From Ruminococcus sp. UBA4275 (GTDB lineage Bacteria > Bacillota > Clostridia > Oscillospirales > Ruminococcaceae), in assembly GCA_002395085.1 (NCBI GenBank), contig DGVV01000168.1, positions 62,001 through 126,000 of the forward strand: a stretch of DNA of 64,000 bases, written 5' to 3'. Under the pieces are notes generated by a model, which ran no database searches, was not told the origin of the DNA, and worked only from the letters and a program-made list of their open reading frames with translations. The translations under genes and the position numbers were made by a program. Of the stretch, positions 42,580 to 49,814 are shown piece after piece. The number at the start of each line of letters is the position of its first letter. Position 1 is the first letter of the stretch.

Positions 42580-43017
42580 TTACTGCGCTGCTTCCATGAT
42601 CCAGCGCTCAAGGAGCTTTCCCTGCGGAATGCCCTGCTTTGCAGCTTCCGCCTTCAACTTTGCCGCTGCCGCTGCGGAGACGTTGAGGCCAAGCGTCACG
42701 GTTTCGCCGCTCTCGTCAGGCTCGCCGAAAATCTCGCAGTACTCGTCACCGTCGAGATGGTCTTCCGCCCACTTCTGAGCCGCTTTGTACGTCATCGGCT
42801 CGATCTTCTCACCGCCGCACCACTCGTTCTGCCCGCAGCTCTTGCTGTACGGGCTTGCAGCATTTCCTTCGCCGTGAAGAAAAAACTCGCCGGTCTTCTT
42901 CTGATAGAGCGTTTCGCAGTACCAGTGGAAATCGCTGCGGTACGGATTCGGCTCGTATTCGCCACGCTTCTTTGCGGTGTCGGTATCGTACACCTTGCCA
43001 TTGATAATCTTTTTCAT
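42580..43017 (-). CDS. Cargo protein with C-terminal RHH-like domain
   Basis: 145 residues. The N-terminal ~95 (INGKVYDTDTAKKRGEYEP, WYCETLYQKKTGEFFLHGEG, NEWCGGEKIEPMTYKAA) match a family common on clostridial mobile elements but of unknown role. The C-terminal ~40 (VTLGLNVSAAAAAKLKAEAA) look like a ribbon-helix-helix DNA-binding unit, so it might autoregulate the cassette. RBS AGGAGG. Last gene of the minus-strand cassette. Confidence 0.65.
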   Translation of the reverse strand: MKKIINGKVYDTDTAKKRGEYEPNPYRSDFHWYCETLYQKKTGEFFLHGEGNAASPYSKSCGQNEWCGGEKIEPMTYKAAQKWAEDHLDGDEYCEIFGEPDESGETVTLGLNVSAAAAAKLKAEAAKQGIPQGKLLERWIMEAAQ

Positions 43018-43072
43018 GATGTTTCCTCCTATTCATTGTGCCGGGTTTTGCCGCCCGGCTCGGCTGTTTTTA

Positions 43073-43438
43073 TCAGATTCGGTCTCTCGCAGAGAGCGAC
43101 AGTTTGAACGTCTGCACGATCGTTCCGTCTGCATCTGCGTAGTCAGGATTGTTGCACGGAACTCTGAAGCAGTCGCCGCTCCAGAGCTTTCCGCTTTCGT
43201 GGCGAATCGTGACCAGTCCGCTGCTGCTGTTATGACGGATCAACTTCACGATGCCGATCTTAGTAAGACCGATTTCCCGCGTAAGCTTTTCGCCGTCCTT
43301 CGCAGGATCCTCGCAAACCCAGCGCAAGGATTCGAGGAACATGTCTTCCGTGAGGTTCGGAAGGAGCTCTTGCCAGTTCTTGAAAATCTTGCTCTTTCCT
43401 GCGAGAACGATTTTCTCTTTTGCTTCGTAGTTGTTCAT
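43073..43438 (-). CDS. Cargo protein, unknown
   Basis: 121 residues. Helical N terminus (EKIVLAGKSKIFKNWQELLP), a KIGIVKLIRHNSSSGLV segment and a beta-rich end (TFKLSLSARDRI). No family recognised. GGAGGT precedes the start at 43438. Middle gene of the cassette. Confidence 0.6.
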   Translation of the reverse strand: MNNYEAKEKIVLAGKSKIFKNWQELLPNLTEDMFLESLRWVCEDPAKDGEKLTREIGLTKIGIVKLIRHNSSSGLVTIRHESGKLWSGDCFRVPCNNPDYADADGTIVQTFKLSLSARDRI

Positions 43439-43452
43439 TTTTTTACCTCCTT

Positions 43453-43896
43453 TCATGCGAGCAGCGCTGCGACTGCTGCTGTGATTTTAGTGCCGAAATG
43501 GCGCTCCATCGTGCTGTCCATGTGCAGCGTGTTGTCGGTCAGATCAAAGTATGCCTTGCTTCCCATGATCCGGCGTGCTTCGCAGTTGCTGATGCTTTCA
43601 CCGTCAACTGCTGCGCTGGAGATATTGCCGCTGCGATAGTAGCTGACTTCCATGCCGAGATCAGTTCCGTTGAAGTAAATCCGATCGTACACCTTGCCAT
43701 TGGAGCCTTTCTTAGTCCAGCGACCGAACTTCTTCGTCAGCGCTTCGATGATGTCCTCGCGGCTCTGCTTCGCAGTTCCCTTTGCCTCTGCCCATGCCAT
43801 CCGGAGGGCTTCCTTCATGTACTCGCGTGCCTTACCGCCGAACTGTGCGATTGCGTTCTTGACGATTTCCCATGCTCTCATCATGATCTTTTTCAT
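43453..43896 (-). CDS. Cargo protein, unknown, first gene of cassette
   Basis: 147 residues. Helical first half (MMRAWEIVKNAIAQFGGKAR, EYMKEALRMAWAEAKG) widely seen on clostridial mobile elements; second half with SNGKVYDRIYFNGTDLGMEV. Shares the NGKVYD motif, and the 19 bases coding for it, with the gene at 42580. RBS GGAGGT; driven by the promoter at 43949-43977. Confidence 0.65.
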   Translation of the reverse strand: MKKIMMRAWEIVKNAIAQFGGKAREYMKEALRMAWAEAKGTAKQSREDIIEALTKKFGRWTKKGSNGKVYDRIYFNGTDLGMEVSYYRSGNISSAAVDGESISNCEARRIMGSKAYFDLTDNTLHMDSTMERHFGTKITAAVAALLA

Positions 43897-43948
43897 TTTA
43901 CTTACCTCCGTTTGATTCTCTTGGGTTTGCTTCCCTTTCCTTGATTAC

Positions 43949-43977
43949 ATTATACCATATAGTTTCTAGAAAGTCAA
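43949..43977 (-). promoter_or_regulatory. Cassette promoter
   Basis: Minus-strand TTGACT (43977-43972), 17 nt, TATAAT (43954-43949). The spacer holds a TTTCTAGAAA palindrome. Confidence 0.8.
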
Positions 43978-44046
43978 TAGAAAATCACAAAAAGTTTCTA
44001 GAAACTCCAACTTTGTATACATGCACAAATATAAAGTTTCTACATT
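43961..44046. promoter_or_regulatory. Repeated AGTTTCTAGAAACT operators
   Basis: Sites at 43961-43974 (one mismatch, inside the promoter spacer), 43993-44006 (perfect 14-bp palindrome, just upstream of -35), and a half-site at about 44035-44042. Indicates a dedicated repressor, perhaps the RHH-like protein at 42580-43017. Confidence 0.7.
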
Positions 44047-44083
44047 GTCAAATATGCTGAATGCGCCGTAAAAAAAGCGCATC

Positions 44084-44106
44084 TCGTGTCATGTTTCGTG
44101 TCATGT
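44084..44106. repeat. Putative integrase arm-type site, right copy
   Basis: 23 bp identical to 6728-6750, 115 bp from the attR core, followed by another CGTGTCAT unit at 44107-44114. Confidence 0.65.
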
Positions 44107-44170
44107 CGTGTCATAAAATCGCGTGATTTGACCACGTTTTACTGTTGCTAGTTCACAAACAAGATAAAAT

Positions 44171-44210
44171 AAAAAGCAAGCAAACACTATATTTTCAAGT
44201 GCCTGCTTGC
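44171..44210 (-). terminator. Phage-borne terminator for ssrA
   Basis: Minus strand GCAAGCAGGCAC (44210-44199) pairs with GTGTTTGCTTGC (44187-44176), two G-U pairs, then TTTTT. It lies 8 nt beyond the ssrA 3' end and on the phage side of attR. Confidence 0.8.
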
Positions 44211-44218
44211 TTCTCGTT

Positions 44219-44565
44219 TGGTGGAGGCGGCGGGAATTGAACCCGCGTCCGAAAACCGATCCATCCGATCATCTACGAGTGTAGTTTGTCTTTTACATTC
44301 CCGCACCGCACCGCCGGCAAACAGGCTTTACGGATAGGTAGCGCATTGTGCGACTGCTGCCTATGCGCGTCAGCAGCAGACGTTCACCGCGTCATGACGC
44401 CAGACACCGAATACGCGGTCATCTTCGGGCTGACGGACGGCCTTAAGCGGCCATCAGAACGGAATCGTTGTTCTCGTTTAAATTTATAAGGTTGCACATT
44501 TTACGGGTTATGCGCCCGACTCGCCAATCGAACTTCCCAGCCCCCGTCGAAACCTTTACGCCCCC
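44219..44565 (-). ncRNA. ssrA: Transfer-messenger RNA
   Basis: 347 nt. The 5' end GGGGGCGTAAAGGTTTCGAC and 3' end TTCAATTCCCGCCGCCTCCACCA form the tRNA-like acceptor (7 bp with one G-U pair, discriminator A, encoded CCA). The internal tag frame ends ...NLNENNDSVLMAA followed by TAA at about 44452-44493; the resume codon cannot be fixed by eye. It rescues stalled ribosomes together with SmpB encoded nearby. The last 25 nt before CCA are the phage att core, so the tRNA-like end is rebuilt by the prophage. Confidence 0.93.
44222..44246. repeat. attR core within ssrA
   Basis: 25 bp identical to 6669-6693. The CCA-coding bases (44219-44221) are just outside the core, on the phage side. Confidence 0.93.
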
Positions 44566-44593
44566 ATGACGGAGAACCGGTGATTCTCACTCT

Positions 44594-44622
44594 ATTATAC
44601 TGCAAATATGCGAATTTGTCAA
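44594..44622 (-). promoter_or_regulatory. ssrA promoter
   Basis: Minus-strand TTGACA (44622-44617), 17 nt, TATAAT (44599-44594); a ~25-nt leader would be trimmed to the mature 5' end. Confidence 0.85.
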
Positions 44623-44634
44623 CTGCAAAAAATG

Positions 44635-45747
44635 TCAGAGCAGCACGATCTCCTGCCGATCTGCATGAACCTGCGCTTCTGCACCGTAGGGGAGAATCGT
44701 TCTGGGTGCTGCGTGGCCGAAATTGACATTATAAAGAATCGGAAGATCCGGATTTCCGGCGGCATCACGCCAGACAGCCTTATATTCCTCATAATAGCGC
44801 TCGTTCATCGGCTTGCCGACCAGAATGCCGTTCAAATGGTCAAACACGCCTGCCTGCCTGAATGCTGAAAGAAATTTGTGCAGACGTTCCGCTGAAACGC
44901 AATCCTCGCTTGTTTCTGCAAACAAGATCTTGCCGCGCCATTCATCGGGCTGCGGAAAAATTTCGTATTTTCTGGAGATTTCAGTCTGATTCCGGAAAAC
45001 ATCTGTATCCGCAATACCGCATTCGGCAAATTTCGCTGCATAATAATCTGCGCAGTCACCAAGCAGCATCTCACCCATGCTGTCGATGCATCCGCCAAGC
45101 AGTTCGCCCGCAAAAACAGGTTCACCCTGCAAAAGCTCATATCCGTGCGTCTCAGGATGCGATACCGCCTGTGTTCCAAGCGCCTTTGCGGAATAATCGC
45201 TGCGTTCCTCATACCAGACAGGTGCAGGCGTAATTCTCCGCCCGTGATACGGCGCAAAACAGCTTGCAAACTGTTCTTTGGAATAGGGGAGCATATCGCC
45301 GGAAAGTTCCGCCATGTCGGAAAGAAAACTCTGTCCGTAGAAGGTTTGCAGGCCCAGACGGTGCAGCATCAGGTGCGAATTGGTCGAATCAGAATAGCCA
45401 AGAAAGAACTTCGGATGTTCCCGTACAGCAGCCGCAAATTCAGCATCCTCCATGAGAAACGGAAAGGTGCGGAAGGAGTCGATCCCGCCGATTGCACAGA
45501 TAATGCCCTGAATGCTGTCATCGAGAAAGGCAGATTTCAGATCGGCAGCGCGCAGTTCCGGATGACTCCATACCGCCTGCACTCCGGAGAGCGAATGCTG
45601 CATAAATACGGGTTCCAGCCCGAAGGAACGAAGCATTTTTTCGCCCAGTGCTTTCTCATGTGCGCAGGCATCTTCTCCAAGAATGCCGGTTGAAAGGCTG
45701 ATCACTGCAATGCGGTCGCCTTTTTGCAGCGGCTTCGGACAGATCAT
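44635..45747 (-). CDS. LD-carboxypeptidase / MccF-like S66 peptidase
   Basis: 370 residues. S66 fold: LQKGDRIAVISLSTG at the N terminus, IQGIICAIGGIDSFRTFPFL, nucleophile Ser in FLGYSDSTNSHL at about 117, GELLGGCIDSM at about 217, and a C-terminal FGHAAPRTILPYG with the catalytic His. Members cut L,D-peptide bonds in murein recycling or microcin C. Sits between smpB and ssrA on the same strand, 15 nt after smpB. Confidence 0.87.
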   Translation of the reverse strand: MICPKPLQKGDRIAVISLSTGILGEDACAHEKALGEKMLRSFGLEPVFMQHSLSGVQAVWSHPELRAADLKSAFLDDSIQGIICAIGGIDSFRTFPFLMEDAEFAAAVREHPKFFLGYSDSTNSHLMLHRLGLQTFYGQSFLSDMAELSGDMLPYSKEQFASCFAPYHGRRITPAPVWYEERSDYSAKALGTQAVSHPETHGYELLQGEPVFAGELLGGCIDSMGEMLLGDCADYYAAKFAECGIADTDVFRNQTEISRKYEIFPQPDEWRGKILFAETSEDCVSAERLHKFLSAFRQAGVFDHLNGILVGKPMNERYYEEYKAVWRDAAGNPDLPILYNVNFGHAAPRTILPYGAEAQVHADRQEIVLL

Positions 45748-45762
45748 AGACAGCTCCTTTCG

Positions 45763-46227
45763 TCAGCGGTTTCTGGTTTTCACAGCACGGTCGATGTCGC
45801 GGTTCGCAGATTTAATGGCAGCATCTTCGCGCTTATCAAAGAGCTTTTTACCCTTGCAGAGACCAAGCTGCACCTTGACTCTGCCGTCTTTGAAATACAG
45901 CGAGAGAGGAATCAGAGTCAGCCCCTGCGTTTTGAGCGTACCAAACAGCTTCAGGATCTCGCGCTTATGCATCAGCAATCTGCGGACGCGCCGGGGATCT
46001 TTATTGAACACATTACCTTTTTCGTAAGGAGATACGTGCATATCGCGGAGAAAGAGCTGCCCTTCGTCGATGGAACACCAGCTATCCTTGAGATTGACAT
46101 TGCCGTTTCGGATAGATTTAACCTCTGTACCGATCAGTTCGATGCCGGCTTCATAGGTCTCCAGCACAAAATAATCGTGCCGCGCCTTGCGGTTATCTGC
46201 GATCTGCTTGATGCCTGTCTGCTTCAT
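45763..46227 (-). CDS. smpB: SsrA-binding protein SmpB
   Basis: 154 residues: IADNRKARHDYFVLETYEAG, IELIGTEVKSIRNGNVNLKD, SLYFKDGRVKVQLGLCKGKK and the C-terminal basic tail KREDAAIKSANRDIDRA. Binds the tRNA-like part of tmRNA and delivers it to stalled ribosomes. ATG at 46227 chosen, 8 nt after AAAGGAG. Its proximity to ssrA is typical of Bacillota. Confidence 0.97.
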   Translation of the reverse strand: MKQTGIKQIADNRKARHDYFVLETYEAGIELIGTEVKSIRNGNVNLKDSWCSIDEGQLFLRDMHVSPYEKGNVFNKDPRRVRRLLMHKREILKLFGTLKTQGLTLIPLSLYFKDGRVKVQLGLCKGKKLFDKREDAAIKSANRDIDRAVKTRNR

Positions 46228-46257
46228 GCGGCATTCTCCTTTCGTGATTTTCACTAT

Positions 46258-46286
46258 ATTATAACATAATTGCGTATGCTTGTCAA
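46258..46286 (-). promoter_or_regulatory. smpB promoter
   Basis: Minus-strand TTGACA (46286-46281), 17 nt, TATAAT (46263-46258). Confidence 0.82.
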
Positions 46287-46361
46287 GCGCGGTGCATATC
46301 ACATTTTCAGCCGAAACGTCAAATTCTTGTAAATTTATGGTGAAAAATAGTATAAAAGGGA

Positions 46362-46390
46362 TTGACTTTCTTGCTCCGATGTGCTAAACT
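46362..46390 (+). promoter_or_regulatory. Promoter of the PflX-like gene
   Basis: TTGACT (46362-46367), 17 nt, TAAACT (46385-46390). Confidence 0.6.
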
Positions 46391-46442
46391 AATACTGTCT
46401 ATCTATAATTTCGCATCTTGACCGCCATAAACGGAGGATACT

Positions 46443-47336
46443 ATGCAGCAGACTGCCTGCGATCTCTGTCCGCGCCGCTGTCACGCAGACCGCAGCGCAA
46501 GCACCGGTTTTTGCGGTGAATCACACACGCTTCGGATCGCACGCGCTGCACCGCATTACTGGGAAGAACCGCCCATCAGCGGAAAAAACGGTTCCGGCAC
46601 GGTTTTCTTCAGCGGATGCAGTCTTCGCTGTATCTACTGCCAGAATCATGAAATTGCCGTTTCTCATCTGGGATACAGCATTTCACCGGCGGCGCTGGTT
46701 CAGGAAATGTTCCGCCTGAAAGGGGAGGGCGTTCATAATATTAACCTCGTGACGCCCAGCCATTTTACAGAGGAGCTGATCCCTGTTCTCCGCGCTGCAA
46801 GGGAAGGCTGCATCGGAATCCCGTTTGTCTGGAATTCAAGCGGATATGAGTATCCAGAAACACTTGCGAAACTGGAAGGCCTTATCGACATCTATTTGCC
46901 CGACTTCAAATACATCCGGCGCGAAACTGCAAAGGCGTATTCCTCTGCACCGGATTATCCTGACATCGCAAAAGCAGCACTCGCTGAGATGGTACGTCAG
47001 TGCGGTACACCGCAGCTCGATCCGCAGAGCGGTCTGATGACCCGCGGTGTGCAGGTGCGCCATCTGGTACTGCCCGGCGGTGCGCAGGAATCGCGCGAGG
47101 TGCTTTGGTATCTGCACAGCACCTACGGAAACAGTATCGGCTACAGCATCATGAATCAGTATACCCCTATGCCGCAGATGTCTGCACATCCGCTGCTGTC
47201 CCGCCGCGTCACAGCTCACGAATACGAAACAGTCACTCGCTACGCATTACAAATCGGAATTGAAAACGCTTTTACACAGGAGGGTGAAGCATCATGCCAA
47301 TCCTTTATCCCGCAGTTTTCTGGGCAGCCTTTATGA
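46443..47336 (+). CDS. Radical SAM protein, PflX-like
   Basis: 297 residues. N-terminal Cys motif CDLCPRRCHADRSASTGFC, then the radical SAM cluster CSLRCIYCQN at about 59-68 (CxxxCxxC), NLVTPSHFTEELIPVL, and DIYLPDFKYI. This layout is that of PflX-type homologues of pyruvate formate-lyase activating enzyme, whose substrate is unknown. GGAGG before the start. The last ~40 nt overlap the next gene. Confidence 0.87.
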   Translation: MQQTACDLCPRRCHADRSASTGFCGESHTLRIARAAPHYWEEPPISGKNGSGTVFFSGCSLRCIYCQNHEIAVSHLGYSISPAALVQEMFRLKGEGVHNINLVTPSHFTEELIPVLRAAREGCIGIPFVWNSSGYEYPETLAKLEGLIDIYLPDFKYIRRETAKAYSSAPDYPDIAKAALAEMVRQCGTPQLDPQSGLMTRGVQVRHLVLPGGAQESREVLWYLHSTYGNSIGYSIMNQYTPMPQMSAHPLLSRRVTAHEYETVTRYALQIGIENAFTQEGEASCQSFIPQFSGQPL

Positions 47337-47758
47337 AACCAATCTCCTGCGCCGGCTTCACGACCGGCTTCTTCGCACTAATCCTGCTGATCCCGCTCAT
47401 TATGGCCATCCGTGATATCCGGGAATACCGCCGCCTCAAGCGTGACGGCCTCAAGGTCTATGCGCACATCACGAAATGTGAAAAGCGCTGGGCAGGGCCC
47501 GGGGGCGTCAGCTGGCAGTCTCCTTACAGCTATTGCGTCGGCGGAAAGTATTTCGTCGGAGAATTTCTGACAACATACCGCTCCCCGAAACTTACCGTAG
47601 GCAAGCGGATCGAGGTGCGCTGCGATAAGGATGACCCCGATCATCATATCACCCTGCCGTATTCCCTGTGGTCATGTGCCGCAGAGCTGTTCTTATCATG
47701 TATTGTGTTCATCCCGCTTGTCATCGTCTTTGCGGTCGAGCTGCTCAAATGTTTCTGA
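47294..47758 (+). CDS. Membrane protein, DUF3592-like
   Basis: 154 residues. TM at about 20-40 (GFFALILLIPLIMAIRD) and at the C terminus (ELFLSCIVFIPLVIVFAVEL), with a small beta-domain between (VYAHITKCEKRW, SYCVGGKYFVGEF, VGKRIEVRCDKDDPDH) like DUF3592. Overlaps the PflX-like gene by 43 nt; GGAGGGTG precedes the start. Function unknown. Confidence 0.6.
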   Translation: MPILYPAVFWAAFMKPISCAGFTTGFFALILLIPLIMAIRDIREYRRLKRDGLKVYAHITKCEKRWAGPGGVSWQSPYSYCVGGKYFVGEFLTTYRSPKLTVGKRIEVRCDKDDPDHHITLPYSLWSCAAELFLSCIVFIPLVIVFAVELLKCF

Positions 47759-47786
47759 GCAGCCCGCCGGGGGATTGCGGGATGAA

Positions 47787-47835
47787 CTCTGCCATACAAC
47801 GTGTCCGCCGCCGCAATGGGCAGAGCGGACTTTTT
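47787..47835 (+). terminator. Terminator after membrane protein gene
   Basis: CTCTGCC (47787-47793)/GGCAGAG (47819-47825) or GTCCGC (47803-47808)/GCGGAC (47825-47830) then TTTTTC; the second fits a terminator best. Confidence 0.6.
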
Positions 47836-47865
47836 CTTTGCCCGCAGATATTTTCCCTTCGCCCA

Positions 47866-47894
47866 TTGCTTTTTCCTTTATAATGTGGTATAAT
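47866..47894 (+). promoter_or_regulatory. Malic enzyme promoter
   Basis: TTGCTT (47866-47871), 17 nt, TATAAT (47889-47894). Confidence 0.65.
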
Positions 47895-47936
47895 GAGGGA
47901 GCAATCTTTTCACATTACCTAAAGGAGTGTATCATC

Positions 47937-49118
47937 ATGGATATTATGGAAAAGGCGCTTGCTGCGCATCACGAATGGCACGGAAAGCTCGACATCCGCT
48001 CGAAGGTCGCGATCAAAGACAGAGATTCTCTCTCCGTCGCATACACACCGGGTGTTGCGCGCCCCTGCCTGGAGATCGAGAAGGACAATGCGCTTTCTTA
48101 TGATCTGACCGGCAGAGCCAATCTGGTTGCTGTCATCACGGACGGTACTGCTGTGCTGGGTCTGGGCGACATCGGTCCGCTTGCAGCTATGCCGGTCATG
48201 GAGGGCAAATGTGCCCTGTTCATCGAGTTCGGCGGCGTCAGCGCGATTCCGCTCTGCGTGAATACGAAAGATCCCGATGAATTCTGCAAGACCGTCGCGA
48301 ATATCGCAGGCAGCTTCGGCGGTATCAATCTGGAAGACATCTCCGCACCGCGCTGCTTTGAGATTGAAAAAAAGCTCAAGACAATGGTGGATATTCCGGT
48401 CTTCCACGATGATCAGCACGGTACTGCCGTTGTCGCATCTGCTGCAATCATCAACGCTGCAAAGCTCGCAGGCAAGGAACTCTCTGAGCTGAAAACCGTC
48501 ATCAACGGTGCTGGTGCAGCCGGTGTCGCAATCGCAAATATGCTGCTGACGCTCGGCATCAAGGACATTACCATGATCAATTCCAAAGGCATCGTCTGCG
48601 ACGGCGACAAGCTCTCCTCTGAGGCTCTTGCAGATCTTGCAAAGCGCACTAATCTGGCGCACAAGCACGGCACGCTTGCCGATGCAATGCAGGGGGCAGA
48701 TGTGTTCATCGGTGTTTCCAAGCCGAATCTGGTCACGCCGGAAATGGTGAAATCCATGAACGCGAAGCCGTTTATCTTTGCAATGGCAAATCCGACGCCG
48801 GAAATCATGCCTGATCTTGCAAAGGAAGCGGGTGCATTTGTTGTCGGCACGGGCAGAAGCGATTTCCCGAACCAGATCAACAATGTGCTGGCATTCCCCG
48901 GCATTTTCAAGGGCGCACTGGCTGTCCGCGCATCCGATATTACCGAAGGCATGAAGCGTGCAGCAGCGTTCGCGCTTGCAAATGCAGTGAAACCGGAAGA
49001 TCTTTCTCCGGACTGCGTCATTCCGAATCCGTTTGATCCGACTGTTGCGGAGTCCGTCGCAAATGCTGTTATGCAGGCTGCAATCGAGGACGGCGTTGCG
49101 CGCGTGAAGCCGCAGTAA
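47937..49118 (+). CDS. NAD(P)-dependent malic enzyme
   Basis: 393 residues, the short bacterial form. SVAYTPGVARPCLEI carries the catalytic Tyr; NLVAVITDGTAVLGLGDIGP; metal site in LEDISAPRCFEIE and FHDDQHGTAVV; Rossmann motif INGAGAAGVAIANM; MANPTPEI and GRSDFPNQINNVLAFPGIFKG. Decarboxylates malate to pyruvate. ATG at 47937 follows AAAGGAGTG. Confidence 0.95.
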   Translation: MDIMEKALAAHHEWHGKLDIRSKVAIKDRDSLSVAYTPGVARPCLEIEKDNALSYDLTGRANLVAVITDGTAVLGLGDIGPLAAMPVMEGKCALFIEFGGVSAIPLCVNTKDPDEFCKTVANIAGSFGGINLEDISAPRCFEIEKKLKTMVDIPVFHDDQHGTAVVASAAIINAAKLAGKELSELKTVINGAGAAGVAIANMLLTLGIKDITMINSKGIVCDGDKLSSEALADLAKRTNLAHKHGTLADAMQGADVFIGVSKPNLVTPEMVKSMNAKPFIFAMANPTPEIMPDLAKEAGAFVVGTGRSDFPNQINNVLAFPGIFKGALAVRASDITEGMKRAAAFALANAVKPEDLSPDCVIPNPFDPTVAESVANAVMQAAIEDGVARVKPQ

Positions 49119-49142
49119 CGAAGCGTATATGGAGACAGCATC

Positions 49143-49805
49143 ATGACAAAGGAAGAATTCATCGCAAAGGCAGAAGCCGATCACGAATGGGCGCCCGGCT
49201 GGGATGCAATTGAGCAGGAGTTTTCCCGCCTGTACCCGAATCAGGAGCCGCAGCATTACGGCACAGTTATCACCTCACGTGCGATCTTCGGCGGCGAGGA
49301 GTATCTCGACGGTTACTCCCTTTATCGCTCAGAGAAGGGCTATTTCCATGCCGTCACGTTCGGAATGTCTGAACTGTATGCTGAACCGGAAAAATTCGGC
49401 GGTCAGTGGAGCAAATGGGGCTACGAAATGACCATGAAGCTCAGAGAACCCGATGCAGAAAGCTGCATCTGGGCGCTCAATATGATGGGCAATCTCGCAC
49501 GGTATACATTTCAGACTGAGCGCTATTTTGAAGCGGATCAGTACATCGCGGGCAAAGATCCTGCTCCGATCAAAATCGGCTCTGATACACTGCTGACCGG
49601 TCTGCTGATTGTGCCGGATACGGAGGCAAAGGGTCAGGATACGGTTTACGGGCGCATGGAGTTTTTGCAGCTTGTCGGCGTGACGGAAGAAGAAGTGCAG
49701 GCAGTCCGTGCGGACAGATCGAACCTTGCACGGATCATCGCGAACATGAAGCAGGATAATCCGGATCTTGTAACCGATCTTTCGCGCACGAAATCCTATC
49801 TGTGA
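49143..49805 (+). CDS. Suppressor-of-fused-like protein
   Basis: 220 residues. HYGTVITSRAIFGGEEYLDG, YSLYRSEKGYFHAVTFGMSE and LYAEPEKFGGQWSKWGYEMT match the bacterial SUFU-like domain, usually of unknown function and often near toxin-immunity genes; no toxin is visible here. Starts 24 nt after malic enzyme, so probably the same transcript. Confidence 0.75.
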   Translation: MTKEEFIAKAEADHEWAPGWDAIEQEFSRLYPNQEPQHYGTVITSRAIFGGEEYLDGYSLYRSEKGYFHAVTFGMSELYAEPEKFGGQWSKWGYEMTMKLREPDAESCIWALNMMGNLARYTFQTERYFEADQYIAGKDPAPIKIGSDTLLTGLLIVPDTEAKGQDTVYGRMEFLQLVGVTEEEVQAVRADRSNLARIIANMKQDNPDLVTDLSRTKSYL

Positions 49806-49814
49806 GGGCGCGGA

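Larger units (their letters stand above)
44007..44218. other. Non-coding right arm of the prophage
   Basis: No gene. Contains the operator half-site, an integrase arm-type repeat (44084-44106, plus a third CGTGTCAT at 44107), and the terminator at 44171-44210. Confidence 0.6.
6669..44246. mobile_element. Complete HK97-type siphovirus prophage in ssrA
   Basis: The element is bounded by identical 25-bp repeats, the right copy being the 3' end of the tmRNA gene. It contains all modules expected of a temperate siphovirus in normal order: integrase and lysogeny (minus strand), early replication and recombination, small accessory genes, late regulator, packaging, head, tail, lysis, and a terminal opposite-strand cassette. 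No structural gene is visibly interrupted, so it may be functional. No obvious excisionase was recognised. Confidence 0.95.

Noticed and set aside
47631..47936. Longer N terminus for malic enzyme
   Set aside because: It would cover another gene, a terminator and a consensus promoter; ATG 47937 has its own RBS and normal family length.
48277..48492. Small alternative frames inside malic enzyme and other well-supported genes
   Set aside because: Shadow frames without ribosome sites or domain content, in coding regions with strong family motifs.
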